Positions 15,470 to 24,312 are shown, numbered from the stretch's first letter. The stretch is 42,837 bases of DNA from CAZEAB01 sp964552945 (GCA_964552945.1 CAZKIP010000010.1:1-42837); one strand, 5' to 3'. Notes: generated by a model from the sequence alone, not told the origin. Numbers and translations: made by a program.

Positions 15470-16651
15470 ATGGCCAAAAAAGGTATTGGTGGAAAAGAAT
15501 TCAATAAAGCTGTAAAAAATGGTGTAAACCAGATTGGTGCTGCCTTTTCTAAGCTGTTTAATAAAAAATTGTCAATTAAGAAAATATCTACTTCTGTTTT
15601 CGCTTCTGGAGACATTTCAAAGAATATTGGGGGTCCCTCAGAAAAATTAGTTGTAGTTTCTTTCGGATTAGAGAAGAAGAAAGGTAAGTTAGGGAACATG
15701 TTAATGATTTATCCTCAAGAGACAGGATTTCTTTACTCTGAATTATTAAATCAGAAGAAGTTAGGTAAAACCAAAACTCTTAGCGAAGAAGATCAAAGCG
15801 CTATAAAGGAAGCTTCTAACATAGCTGCTGGTCATTACTTAACTGCAATTGCTGCTTCTAAAGGAGCTCAATCAATTCAAGGAGTTCCTCGTTTATTTTC
15901 TACTGAAGGAGAATCTGTTACAAACTTTTTATTTTTAGGTTCTAAGAAGAAAGATGGCTTAGCTTTGTCTGTAGAAGTTCAATACTCCATTCCCTCACTT
16001 AAGAAGTCAGGAAAATTCTTCTTTTTAATAGATCTTGATGCTCTTGGAGCTTTAATTGAAGAAAAGGAAAAGAAAGTTCTTGCAAAAACTAAAATTAAAA
16101 AGATTTCATTAAATGTTCCTACAGGTTTATCAAGAAAGATTGGTAAAGGGAAAGTAATTGTGTTAACAATTCCTGAGAAAAAATTTCGTCTTGGAACGTT
16201 AGGGGTAGCTTCACTTTTTGCTAAGAATTACAAAGCAACTTGTTTTGTTACTTTGAACAATCCTCATAATGCACTTGTTTCCTTGTTTAAGAGGTCAGGT
16301 ATCAGTGAAAAAAATTTCTTGTTTATTGACGGCGTAACAAAATCAATTGATCCAAATGCTCCGGAGGCGGACAATTGCCTTTATACCACTTCAACTTCCG
16401 CAATGTTAGAGTTGGGAATAATAATTGAGAAAGTATTGAAAACCAAGAAATTTGAAGCATTATTGTTTAATGGAATAACAACTCTTCCAACATATAATGA
16501 TTTGAAAGTTGTTCGTGAATTCATCCATCAATTTGTTACAAAAGTACGAGCTACAGGAATCACTGTAGTTTTTATTATCTCTGAAGCTGATAGAAAATCG
16601 GTATTACTTAAAGAAATGAGCATGTTTGTAGATGAGGTTATTGGGTATTGA
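15470..16651 (+). CDS. CheC-like phosphatase fused to a RecA-like domain without Walker A
   Basis: 393 residues. Residues 60-200 follow the CheC/CheX/FliY plan: LMIYPQETGFLYSELLNQ, then an acidic turn and IKEASNIAAGHYLTAI, giving the E114-x2-N117-x3-G121 phosphatase-type motif of the CheY-P phosphatases. Residues 220-393 look like a RecA/KaiC-type core (KVIVLTIPEKKFR, ATCFVTLNNPHNALVSLFKR, NFLFIDGVTK, ITVVFIISEADR), but the phosphate-binding loop is absent, so ATP hydrolysis is unlikely. It sits 140 nt before a CheY-like gene, suggesting it dephosphorylates or scaffolds that receiver (inference). Confidence 0.65.
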   Translation: MAKKGIGGKEFNKAVKNGVNQIGAAFSKLFNKKLSIKKISTSVFASGDISKNIGGPSEKLVVVSFGLEKKKGKLGNMLMIYPQETGFLYSELLNQKKLGKTKTLSEEDQSAIKEASNIAAGHYLTAIAASKGAQSIQGVPRLFSTEGESVTNFLFLGSKKKDGLALSVEVQYSIPSLKKSGKFFFLIDLDALGALIEEKEKKVLAKTKIKKISLNVPTGLSRKIGKGKVIVLTIPEKKFRLGTLGVASLFAKNYKATCFVTLNNPHNALVSLFKRSGISEKNFLFIDGVTKSIDPNAPEADNCLYTTSTSAMLELGIIIEKVLKTKKFEALLFNGITTLPTYNDLKVVREFIHQFVTKVRATGITVVFIISEADRKSVLLKEMSMFVDEVIGY

Positions 16652-16733
16652 AGTAAATATAATGTTTGAAACAACAAATAATATAAATGAAATAATATTC
16701 CTATACATATCTAACTTAAAGAGGTAATAAAAA

Positions 16734-16769
16734 ATGGCAACAACAAAAATCAAAAGGATTTTTGAGTAA
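16734..16769 (+). CDS. 11-residue leader ORF before the CheY-like gene
   Basis: Reads MATTKIKRIFE. It has its own ribosome binding site (gaggtaa, 16721-16727) and stops 22 nt before the receiver gene, which has a separate aggagg site. Two consecutive ribosome binding sites on one leader argue that the micro-ORF is translated; a coupling or attenuation role is inferred. Confidence 0.4.
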   Translation: MATTKIKRIFE

Positions 16770-16778
16770 TCATTTTTA

Positions 16779-16784
16779 GGAGGT
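16779..16784 (+). promoter_or_regulatory. strong ribosome binding site of the CheY-like gene
   Basis: A perfect aggagg lies 7 nt before the ATG at 16792, between the micro-ORF stop and the gene. Most genes in this window look leaderless, so this gene is set up for translation from an internal position of a longer transcript. Confidence 0.7.
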
Positions 16785-16791
16785 TTAAAAA

Positions 16792-17172
16792 ATGAGTAAG
16801 ACAGTAATGGTTATAGATGATGAGAAATATATTTGTAAAGTAGTATCAGAATTATTAAAGGGAGCAGGATATGAAGTTCTTTCTGCAAATTCGGGAGAGC
16901 AAGCTCTTGAAACATTAAATTCTGGGAAAATTCCAGATTTAGCCTTGGTAGATTTTTTCATGCCGGGCATGAATGGGAAAGAATTTGTAAAGAAAGTTCG
17001 TGAAGATACAAAACTTAAAAATTTACGGATGGTTTTCTTTACAGTTGCTCTTCTGAGTAAGAAAGATTACCAAGATTTGGAACAATTAGGAATCATGGAA
17101 TTTATCCAGAAACCGTTTGACGGAAAATTTTTATTGGATAAAGTTAAGACCATTTTACTTGATAAGAAGTAA
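16792..17172 (+). CDS. CheY-like single-domain response regulator
   Basis: 126 residues, receiver domain only. Conserved sites: acidic pair D9/D10, phospho-acceptor D54 in LVDFFMPGMNG, T84 in VFFTVA, K107 in IQKPF. All catalytic residues are present, so it should accept a phosphoryl group from a His-phosphorylated donor. No output domain, so it signals by protein contact. It is followed after 18 nt by the Hpt-like gene and preceded by the CheC-like gene, on the same strand. No histidine kinase lies in the window. Confidence 0.95.
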   Translation: MSKTVMVIDDEKYICKVVSELLKGAGYEVLSANSGEQALETLNSGKIPDLALVDFFMPGMNGKEFVKKVREDTKLKNLRMVFFTVALLSKKDYQDLEQLGIMEFIQKPFDGKFLLDKVKTILLDKK

Positions 17173-17190
17173 TCTTTTAGGTGAATTGTA

Positions 17191-17535
17191 ATGGGAGAAA
17201 TAAATCAAGAATTACGGACCATGTTTATGGAGGAAACGAAATTTAATCTTGCTAAAATTAAGAAGGCTCTTGATGTTTTAAAGAAAAATTTGGAAGATGA
17301 TGCAGCAATAAAAACTCTACTTGTTTCCACGCATGGTTTGGAAGGAGATTCATTGTTAGCGAAGGAATACGTTCTTGCATACCTTGCCGTAAAGATGAAT
17401 TATATCACAACAAAAAGTTTGCATGAACATAATGGTATCTTAAGTTCACGGACATTCTCAGAATTGCTTGTGTATGCCGATTCTTTGAAAAGAGCGTATG
17501 AAAATTTGTTATCTAATAATGGTAATGGAAATTAG
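17191..17535 (+). CDS. Hpt-like phosphotransfer protein (HxLEGxS variant)
   Basis: 114 residues, all helical. The central helix reads LLVSTHGLEGDSLLAKEY: H48 followed by L50-E51-G52-x-S54. Hpt/P1 domains carry H-x-L-K-G-x-S/A around the phosphorylated His, so the layout fits but Glu replaces the conserved Lys. The N-terminus (MFMEETKFNLAKIKKAL) matches the first helix of Hpt domains (F-x-x-E). A ribosome binding site aggtga precedes the ATG. The same sequence pattern and the same His position recur in the protein at 18788. It overlaps the convergent mat gene by 4 nt. Confidence 0.65.
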   Translation: MGEINQELRTMFMEETKFNLAKIKKALDVLKKNLEDDAAIKTLLVSTHGLEGDSLLAKEYVLAYLAVKMNYITTKSLHEHNGILSSRTFSELLVYADSLKRAYENLLSNNGNGN

Positions 17536-18704
17536 AAACTTCTATACTTTCCATAAACAATTTCTTTTTGAATTTTTGTAAGTTTGTTTAAAGTGTTGTT
17601 AACGATTTTTTCTGCTTTCTTTTTGTTTCTTGTAAAATTTGTTCCAATTAATTCAATAGAAACGAGAGGTTCACTTAACGGCTTCCCAATTTGTGTTAGA
17701 AGTTTAACGTAGCATTCTTCAACCCCACTAAGTTTTGCAACTTTATTTGCAAGAATCTGAGAAAGAACTTGATACAATTTACCAGGATGGTTAATATTTT
17801 TCCCTGCAGAGGCTTCTAAGGACATCGGTCTGTTTGGTGTAATAAGTTGTGAAGGTCTGTTACCTCTTCCAACTTGCCCATCATCTCCCTGTTCAGCAGA
17901 AAGTCCAGTAGTTGTAAGGTAAATCGTAGATTCAGAGCCTTTTGTATTGTCAAGGGTATTTATTTCAATGCTTGCTAAGTTATATTTTCTTGTAAATCTT
18001 TTTACGTCATTCTTGACTTTATCCTTAATCTGAATGTAATCTTCCATAGATTTAATGTGCTTATCAACAAAGGCGATGGCTAACGCCAATTTAATCTTTT
18101 TATTTTCTCGCCAGGCCATTACCTTAATATCTTCACCTATTGCCTTATACTTTCGTTTTAGTTTTGTGTTTAAATAATTTCCAACGTCAAGAGCCAGTTG
18201 TTCAGTTTTGCAAAGAGGTGCATGAGCAACGCCAAAAGAGGTATCGTTTGCTACAGGAACAGTTTTTCCTTTCTTGAACACTTCTTTAAGGTTAGCTGAA
18301 CCTTCTCTTATATCTGCATAGATGGAATAATGGTTTGGTTTCAGATGTCTGAATTGTTTGAGATATTTTTTTGCAGCGTTTTCTACGATTTTTTTGACGT
18401 TTATTTTTTTCTTGCCAACTTTGGCAGTAGCTCTACCAGCAACATGGATCTGGATGGTCTTAGAAACTTTACCGCCAGCAAATTTAGGTTTAGATTCTCC
18501 TGCAACAAGTAATCCTTTGTCAACATTATGATGCAGAACGGTTTTAAAATGTTTTAAATAATGTTTACTTAACGCTTGAGAAGCAGCTTCACAGACGCCA
18601 TCCATGATACTATCTGGATGTCCAAGACCTTTATGTTCAGCCATTACAACTGTTTGTTTACGAACTGGTTTATTTTTCAGATTTTCAATAAGGATGCGTC
18701 TCAT
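17532..18704 (-). CDS. mat: archaeal S-adenosylmethionine synthetase
   Basis: 390 residues, normal for the archaeal MAT family, which is distinct from bacterial MetK. Diagnostic strings are VMAEHKGLGHPDSIMDGV near the N-terminus, NDTSFGVAHAPL in the middle and GRGNRPSQLITPNRPMSLEA. It makes S-adenosylmethionine from Met and ATP. It is placed on the opposite strand within the signalling cluster, between the two Hpt-like genes, with no obvious functional tie. Confidence 0.97.
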   Translation of the reverse strand: MRRILIENLKNKPVRKQTVVMAEHKGLGHPDSIMDGVCEAASQALSKHYLKHFKTVLHHNVDKGLLVAGESKPKFAGGKVSKTIQIHVAGRATAKVGKKKINVKKIVENAAKKYLKQFRHLKPNHYSIYADIREGSANLKEVFKKGKTVPVANDTSFGVAHAPLCKTEQLALDVGNYLNTKLKRKYKAIGEDIKVMAWRENKKIKLALAIAFVDKHIKSMEDYIQIKDKVKNDVKRFTRKYNLASIEINTLDNTKGSESTIYLTTTGLSAEQGDDGQVGRGNRPSQLITPNRPMSLEASAGKNINHPGKLYQVLSQILANKVAKLSGVEECYVKLLTQIGKPLSEPLVSIELIGTNFTRNKKKAEKIVNNTLNKLTKIQKEIVYGKYRSF

Positions 18705-18787
18705 TTCTTTTTAGAAGATTTTTAATGCTCTTAAACTTTTCTGAAAAGTAAGTTTTATAATGATGAATAACATTTCTCTAATAAAAG

Positions 18788-19996
18788 ATGGTTTTGCAAG
18801 ATAAAGAAATGAGGAAAATTTACATTAAGGAATCAAGGTCTCATTATAGAACATTTGAATCGGTTCTACAAAGGTTTACGAAACAGCCAGACAATGATAC
18901 TCTACTAAAAGCAATCCGCAAATCTTTACATTCCTTGGAAGGAAATTCTACCCTTGCTGGTGAATATCAGGTTGCCTATCTTATTACAAAAATTAGGGGA
19001 ATGGTTAAAGCAAGAGAATTTAGGAACCTTCCTCAATTTTTGACAACATTAAAACAACTTATTGAAGGTTTCCAAAAAGAGAAGGTATGCAAGGAAACCA
19101 CTTCAGTTTCAAACAGAAAAGTAACGACTTTATTAAAAAAAATTGATGTTCTTGAAGAAAAAAGAACTAAAGTTGAAGATGAATTAAAGGAATCTGAAGA
19201 AAGATATCGTTCTTTAGTTGAAACCTCTCCAGACTGTATTAAATTGTTTAATTTGAAAGGAAATTTATTGTTTATCAATAAAGGGGGAATGAAAGAACAT
19301 CGGTTAAAGAATCAAAAAGAAGCGCTAAAATTTAATGCACTTGATTCTATTATGGGAAAAGATAAAAAGAAGTTTATTAAAGCGTTGAAAGATGGAGCAA
19401 AAGGTAAAACGACAACCTTTGAAATTGAACATCTCAAGAAACATTCTACGCGTGATTTTTGTCTAGAAACAATCAGCCCAGTAAGAGATAAAGAAGGTAA
19501 AATCATTTCAGTTTTTGGTGTGTCACGAGATATTTCTGATATAAAAAAATCAGAGAGAATGTTACAAGAACAAAAGAACCAGTTTGTTCTTAGGATAGCT
19601 AAGATTAGACAAGAGAGAATTAGATTAAGAGGAAAAATTGCCAAAATACGTAATCCTAGTCAGGAATTAAGAAGTATTGAGAGGGAAAAGAAAGAACTTC
19701 TTCACTTAATTAAAGAAAATCAGAACAAATATTTTGTGAAAGGAAAATTAACTAGGTCACATTTCATGTCCGAGGTAGAATCGGTCAACTTTAGGCTAGC
19801 TGAACTTGAAAAGGAAAAAACCATTATCAAGTCAAGAAAGGAAAAGAAAGGAAACTTCTTTACTAAAACGTTCAATATTGTTTGTGGTTGGGGTTCTTTA
19901 AGAAGATCTAATAAAACAAAAAGAAGAAGCAAAAATAAAAAATCTTCTAAAAAGAATCCTACAAAGAAAAGTAAAAGAAAAAAGAAAGTTAAATAA
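18788..19996 (+). CDS. Hpt-like domain, PAS domain and coiled-coil protein
   Basis: 402 residues. Residues 1-110 repeat the plan of the Hpt-like protein upstream: Y12-x2-E15, then KSLHSLEGNSTLAGEYQ with H48 and the same H-x-L-E-G-x-S, suggesting paralogy. A short coiled coil follows, then a PAS domain (about 135-260: SEERYRSLVETSPDCIKLFN to FGVSRDISDIKKSE). A second coiled coil leads to an extremely Lys/Arg-rich tail. No kinase domain is present despite the PAS linker typical of histidine kinases. A TATA-like tttataat is 34 nt upstream. It is first in an apparent operon with two membrane-protein genes. Confidence 0.7.
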   Translation: MVLQDKEMRKIYIKESRSHYRTFESVLQRFTKQPDNDTLLKAIRKSLHSLEGNSTLAGEYQVAYLITKIRGMVKAREFRNLPQFLTTLKQLIEGFQKEKVCKETTSVSNRKVTTLLKKIDVLEEKRTKVEDELKESEERYRSLVETSPDCIKLFNLKGNLLFINKGGMKEHRLKNQKEALKFNALDSIMGKDKKKFIKALKDGAKGKTTTFEIEHLKKHSTRDFCLETISPVRDKEGKIISVFGVSRDISDIKKSERMLQEQKNQFVLRIAKIRQERIRLRGKIAKIRNPSQELRSIEREKKELLHLIKENQNKYFVKGKLTRSHFMSEVESVNFRLAELEKEKTIIKSRKEKKGNFFTKTFNIVCGWGSLRRSNKTKRRSKNKKSSKKNPTKKSKRKKKVK

Positions 19997-20029
19997 ACTA
20001 AAAAATAATCCTAACGAGAGGTTGATAAG

Positions 20030-21007
20030 ATGAAAGCTAAAAAGAGAGTTAGTAAAAATGCTAAAAGATCTAAGAAAATTGATAAAAATAAAGATATCTT
20101 TACAATAATTGTGGTTCTAACTCTATTTTCAATGCTCTTATTTTTCTCTGGTGGTAGGGATGGGGAAGCTATAACTGGAGATTTAACAATGTTAGATATT
20201 GCTCCTAAAGGTTATGTCTTTGTTGAACCGGATGATGTTTCTAAAGAATCAGCAGAATTAGCCATAGAGAATGCTCAGAACGAAATCACCGATATGAGAA
20301 GTAGAAATTTTGTAACTTTTTTCGCTGACGATGCCCTTCTTGAAGCGAAAGGTGCTTTCGAAAAAGGAGATTACGTTACAGTTTTAAAATTAACTCAACT
20401 TATTAGTTATACCAAAAAAGAGAGGGTTGAATTCTTCGATAAAGTTAAATTGATTGAAGCTAAGAAGCAAGTTTTGGAAGAGAAAGGAGTAAAAAGTAAA
20501 GATTTAGCTAATGTTAATGCTTTGATGCAACAAGCTCTGGGTTCACTTAATTTGGAACAGTTTGACGATGCTAACTCTCTTCTGGATGAAGCAAGAGAGG
20601 AATTACGTGATTTGAGTTTAGAACATTCTAGAGTTAAAACTTTATCTTTACTTAGCAAAAACTTTTTTGTAAGATACTGGTGGCAATCTTTGATTGTTCT
20701 ACTTATTTTGTTGGCTTTCTCACCTTTAATATTCAACAAAGTACATGGGAAGTTATTAAGCAGAAAGATATCCCATCTTAAACTTGAATTAGCTAAATCT
20801 AAAGATTTAATAAAAGATTTACAGAAAGAAAGGTTTGTTTCCAAGACTATTACTGGAAAGGCTTATGAATTAAGAGTTAGTAAGTATGAAGATAGAATTT
20901 CTGAAATAAAAAGACTTCTTCCTGTTTTTACTGCTAGATTGAAGAAAAGCAAATCTTCTAATATTTTTAAAAAAATATGGGGATTATTGCCTTGGACTAA
21001 GAAGTGA
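20030..21007 (+). CDS. two-TM protein with an external helical domain
   Basis: 325 residues. After a basic N-terminus, TM1 spans about residues 23-41 and is followed by DGEAITGDL (AITG at 47-50). About 150 mostly helical, acidic residues follow, resembling TPR-like or coiled repeats (AKGAFEKGDYVTVLKLTQLI, LMQQALGSLNLEQFDDANSL). TM2 is near 216-237, then a basic cytoplasmic coiled coil. The ATG has a gagg site upstream and the gene starts 33 nt after the PAS-protein gene. It may be a membrane partner of the Hpt-PAS protein (context inference). Confidence 0.75.
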   Translation: MKAKKRVSKNAKRSKKIDKNKDIFTIIVVLTLFSMLLFFSGGRDGEAITGDLTMLDIAPKGYVFVEPDDVSKESAELAIENAQNEITDMRSRNFVTFFADDALLEAKGAFEKGDYVTVLKLTQLISYTKKERVEFFDKVKLIEAKKQVLEEKGVKSKDLANVNALMQQALGSLNLEQFDDANSLLDEAREELRDLSLEHSRVKTLSLLSKNFFVRYWWQSLIVLLILLAFSPLIFNKVHGKLLSRKISHLKLELAKSKDLIKDLQKERFVSKTITGKAYELRVSKYEDRISEIKRLLPVFTARLKKSKSSNIFKKIWGLLPWTKK

Positions 21008-21588
21008 CACGAGCAAACAGATGGTTTGGATTTAATGTTGGGGAGTTTTTTCTTTCCGTTTTAGTTATAGGTCTGCTTTCTTTTTTTGTTTTTTTATCTG
21101 AGATATTTATTTTCCCAACTTATAGCATTATAGTATCGTTATTCTTCATTGTGTTAGGTATCTGTTTCTTCTCATTTGTAATTAAAAGATTTGGAGGAGT
21201 TTTTATCTTTTTAACACTTTTTTCTCTTGTAACAATTTATGTGCCAGAGATAGGGTTAACAAGCTGGAATAAAGTCATTGCGTTTGCTTTAACAGGAATA
21301 ATCTATGAATTATCAAACCTTATTCTAAAATTATTTTTAAAATCAATCCTCTTCAGAACAATCCTTTCCACCACCATATCATTAACCATTCTTCCATTAA
21401 TAAGCGTTTATTTACTTTCTGCTAGCATTGCAAACACTTTCCCTCTAAGTATGCTAAATTTATTAATTCTTGTATTTATAGTAAGTTTTGTCTCTTCTCT
21501 TTTAATCTCCATTATTTGGTTTACCATTAGAAATAAGAAATCAATGTTGAAATTTGAAACTTCAATAGGTTCTTTAGGAAGAAGATAA
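21004..21588 (+). CDS. multi-pass membrane protein, 194 aa
   Basis: About six hydrophobic helices fill residues 12-180. The GTG start overlaps the previous stop codon (GTGA), so translation is coupled to the two-TM protein. No family recognised. The third member of the apparent operon with the Hpt-PAS protein. Its stop is 1 nt from the convergent VTT-domain gene. Confidence 0.72.
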   Translation: MTRANRWFGFNVGEFFLSVLVIGLLSFFVFLSEIFIFPTYSIIVSLFFIVLGICFFSFVIKRFGGVFIFLTLFSLVTIYVPEIGLTSWNKVIAFALTGIIYELSNLILKLFLKSILFRTILSTTISLTILPLISVYLLSASIANTFPLSMLNLLILVFIVSFVSSLLISIIWFTIRNKKSMLKFETSIGSLGRR

Positions 21589-21589
21589 A

Positions 21590-22225
21590 TTATCTCATCA
21601 ACTTTTTTTCTCTTGCTTTTATTCCTACGATGAATATAATTAGGATTGTTGCCAAGGCAAGTGATTGCAAGTACCAAGGAAGGGTTCCAGCATATGAAAT
21701 TAGTAGAGCTAAAGGGATCAGTCCAGTTAATGTTGCTAAGAGATATCTCTTGAAATCAATCTTACTAAATATCCCTAAGTAATAACTTAAAAGATTTACA
21801 GGAAGAACAACTCTTAAGAAAACAATACTCCAAAAGAGGTTATCTTTAAAGATATATTTTTCAAATTCTTGCATTTTTTTTATCGGAATCAATTTTTTAA
21901 TTATTTTTAATCCATACCTTCTTCCTAAGAAAAAAGCAATTGTAGATCCAAACCCCCATCCAGTAATTGTTAATAAGGCAGCATTCATCCATCCCCAGCT
22001 TTGAGCAGCAAGAGGTATAAGAGGGATGGTACTTACAGGAGCAATAACAACCGTGGTAATTGTAAAAAAGACAAAAATAATCATCCCTTTCAGGCCATGA
22101 TTGATGTAACTTTCAATTAAATTAAAATTACTTTGTATTAAATGAGATATTGTGATGAAGATAATCCCTATAATTAGAAGAGAAGCTAAACTATGAATTT
22201 TTGTTTTTGATAATTTAATAACCAT
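21590..22225 (-). CDS. VTT/DedA (TVP38/TMEM64) family membrane protein
   Basis: 211 residues with five or six membrane helices. The VTT core is visible: PLIPLAAQSWGWMNAALLTI, GWGFGSTIAFFLGRRYG and later IVFLRVVLPVNLLSYYLG. Relatives act as lipid scramblases or in undecaprenyl/polyprenyl-phosphate or ion handling; the substrate here is not known. The ATG at 22225 overlaps the 3' end of a spurious low-complexity frame. Confidence 0.88.
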   Translation of the reverse strand: MVIKLSKTKIHSLASLLIIGIIFITISHLIQSNFNLIESYINHGLKGMIIFVFFTITTVVIAPVSTIPLIPLAAQSWGWMNAALLTITGWGFGSTIAFFLGRRYGLKIIKKLIPIKKMQEFEKYIFKDNLFWSIVFLRVVLPVNLLSYYLGIFSKIDFKRYLLATLTGLIPLALLISYAGTLPWYLQSLALATILIIFIVGIKAREKKLMR

Positions 22226-22297
22226 TTTGCACTAGTTCTTATTTTTTCGTTCTTTATAATTCTATTGATTAAGAAATAAATCTTAAATATAAAAAAT

Positions 22298-22380
22298 AAC
22301 AATACTAATAACAACAATAACAGCAATATAACAACAATAACAAAAATACTAACAAAAATAATAACAGAAGAAATAATAAT
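22298..22380. repeat. AAT/AAC trinucleotide low-complexity tract
   Basis: About 80 nt made largely of aac, aat and ata triplets between asnS and the VTT gene. On the minus strand it encodes an artificial Leu/Ile/Val run. Probably slippage-prone, non-coding DNA. Confidence 0.8.
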
Positions 22381-23675
22381 CAAGGTTTATATCTTTCCAT
22401 TGTTCTTGGAAAGGCAATCGCGTCTTTAATATTGTCTAAATTACAAATCCATTTGATTATTCTCTCTACTCCTAGCCCAAAACCACCATGTGGAACCGAC
22501 CCATACCTTCTTGTATCCAAATAGAATTCATATTCTTCTGGCTTCTCGCCATCTTCTTTTAGTCTTTGCTTTAATTCTTCTAAGTTATGCTCTCGATGAC
22601 TCCCACCAATAATCTCCCCGTGTCCTTCGGGAGCTAAAAAATCGCAACCTTCTACCACTTTTGGATTTTTTGGGTCTTCCATCATATAAAATGCTTTTAC
22701 TTTTTTAGGATAATGAGTTACAATTACTGGAGCATCATATAGTTCCATTAACTTTTCTTCTTCTAAAGTTCTCAAATCTTTACCCCAGGCAACATCCATT
22801 TTGAACTTGTCTTTCAGTATCTTTAATGCTTCAGTGTAAGTCATTCTAACAAATTTTTTCTTGACTGTAGCTTCAAGTTTCTTCCAGTCCCTACCTAGAG
22901 TTACCAAGTCTTCTTTATGGTTATCTAGAACTTTTGAAACGATATTTTTTATCAAACCTTCACCATAATCTTGAATTTGTTTGAAATCTGCCCAAGCAAC
23001 TTCCATCTCCGCATGCCAGAATTCGGTAAGATGTCTACTTGTTTTAGATTTTTCTGCTCTAAATGAAGGAGCAATGGTGTAAATCTTTTCCAACCCAAAA
23101 ATAGCTGGTTCAGCATATAATTGCCATGTTTGCGCTAAGAAGACATCCTTTTTTCCAAAATAATCAACTGTAAAAAGATCTGAACCACCCTCGCATTGTA
23201 CCGATTGTAATATTGGAGAATGGTAGAGGTGGAATCCTTCCTTGATAAAATATTCATGTATTGCTTGGAAAATTGTAGACCTTATTTTCATGATGGCAGT
23301 CATTTTCCTACTTCTTAACCATAAATGTCTATTATCAGCAAGATGTTCGATGGACATATCTTTGGTAATTGGATAAGATTCTGATGTTCCAACAACATTG
23401 AATTTGCTGGCAAGAACTTCAAATCCTGTTGGAGCTCTTTTATCTTCTTTAATCTCACCTTCAATTTCAATGGAACTTTCTACTTGCAGTTTATCAATTT
23501 CATCCCATTGCTTTTCAAAGGCATCTCTTTTTAGAACGCATTGAATGGTGTTTGTTGAATCCCTTAACACTACAAATTTTAGTTTAGAGCTGCCTCTTTC
23601 TCTGTGGACCCAGCCTCTAAGTGAGACTTTTCCTTTACCTTGTTTCATTGCTTCTTTAATTGAGAGATATGCCAT
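22380..23675 (-). CDS. asnS: asparaginyl-tRNA synthetase
   Basis: 431 residues, full length. The N-terminal OB-fold anticodon domain (KVSLRGWVHRERGSSKLKF) precedes a class IIb catalytic core. Motif 2 reads SFRAEKSKTSRHLTEFWHAE, the Asn-specific form, and motif 3 is GFGLGVERIIKW. It attaches Asn to tRNA-Asn. The presence of the anticodon domain separates it from the short AsnRS-like asparagine synthetases. It shares the strand with the aspS-gatCAB block upstream but has its own AT-rich promoter. Confidence 0.95.
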   Translation of the reverse strand: MAYLSIKEAMKQGKGKVSLRGWVHRERGSSKLKFVVLRDSTNTIQCVLKRDAFEKQWDEIDKLQVESSIEIEGEIKEDKRAPTGFEVLASKFNVVGTSESYPITKDMSIEHLADNRHLWLRSRKMTAIMKIRSTIFQAIHEYFIKEGFHLYHSPILQSVQCEGGSDLFTVDYFGKKDVFLAQTWQLYAEPAIFGLEKIYTIAPSFRAEKSKTSRHLTEFWHAEMEVAWADFKQIQDYGEGLIKNIVSKVLDNHKEDLVTLGRDWKKLEATVKKKFVRMTYTEALKILKDKFKMDVAWGKDLRTLEEEKLMELYDAPVIVTHYPKKVKAFYMMEDPKNPKVVEGCDFLAPEGHGEIIGGSHREHNLEELKQRLKEDGEKPEEYEFYLDTRRYGSVPHGGFGLGVERIIKWICNLDNIKDAIAFPRTMERYKP

Positions 23676-23793
23676 AGAATAGGATAATTGTATTTCATAT
23701 AAAAAGTTTTGGGGAATATTTGTTTTAATCCTTTATATTTAATCTATTATTTAATCTACATTATTTTACTTATAATATTTAAAAAGAGAATTA

Positions 23794-24312
23794 TTATAAT
23801 ATCTGCTCAAATGATTTTAATACTTCTAACTTACTTTTATTTGAAGTATCAATTATAGTTGTTCCAAATCTATTTGCTTGAGAACGAAGAAATTTCAGCC
23901 AATTTTTCATGTCTTGTGTAAACAATTCTGGTTGATTCCTTATTTCAGTAAGTCTTTTTTCCATGATTTTTTCATTGCAATCAATTAGAACAATCCTATA
24001 ATTGGAAAAATCCTGTTTTGAAAATCCTTCTTTAATAAACTCTAAATTTACTTGGCCTTCAAATATGATTATTTTTTTATCATTATATTTTTTTTCTTTC
24101 AACATCATTTCAATCCATTTGAAAGTTTTTTCTTTTTGCCAATTCTCTATTGTTCCACTTTCTTTAATCATTTCTTCTATTGAGGGGATTCCAATAGAGT
24201 CAAAGTGTAAAAAAGCCCAGTTTTCTTTTTTATATTTATTTTTTAGTTCATTAAGAAGAGAAGTTTTTCCTGTGCCTGATGCTCCAGTAATGAAATATAT
24301 TTTTTTGACCAT
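23794..24312 (-). CDS. P-loop small-molecule kinase-like protein
   Basis: 172 residues. Walker A is FITGASGTGKTSLL near the N-terminus; HFDS follows at the substrate-binding position and KKIIIFEGQV at the Walker B position. A later helix with KIMEKRLTEIRNQPE could form an Arg lid, as in shikimate/gluconate-type or AAA_33 kinases. The phosphorylated substrate is unknown. It starts 16 nt after gatB, so it is probably the last gene of that operon. Confidence 0.85.
   Translation of the reverse strand: MVKKIYFITGASGTGKTSLLNELKNKYKKENWAFLHFDSIGIPSIEEMIKESGTIENWQKEKTFKWIEMMLKEKKYNDKKIIIFEGQVNLEFIKEGFSKQDFSNYRIVLIDCNEKIMEKRLTEIRNQPELFTQDMKNWLKFLRSQANRFGTTIIDTSNKSKLEVLKSFEQIL

Noticed and set aside
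22186..22383. 65-residue hydrophobic frame between asnS and the VTT gene
   Set aside because: It starts with TTG and its membrane-like stretch is the translation of an AAT/AAC trinucleotide tract; it also overlaps the VTT start. Composition alone explains it.
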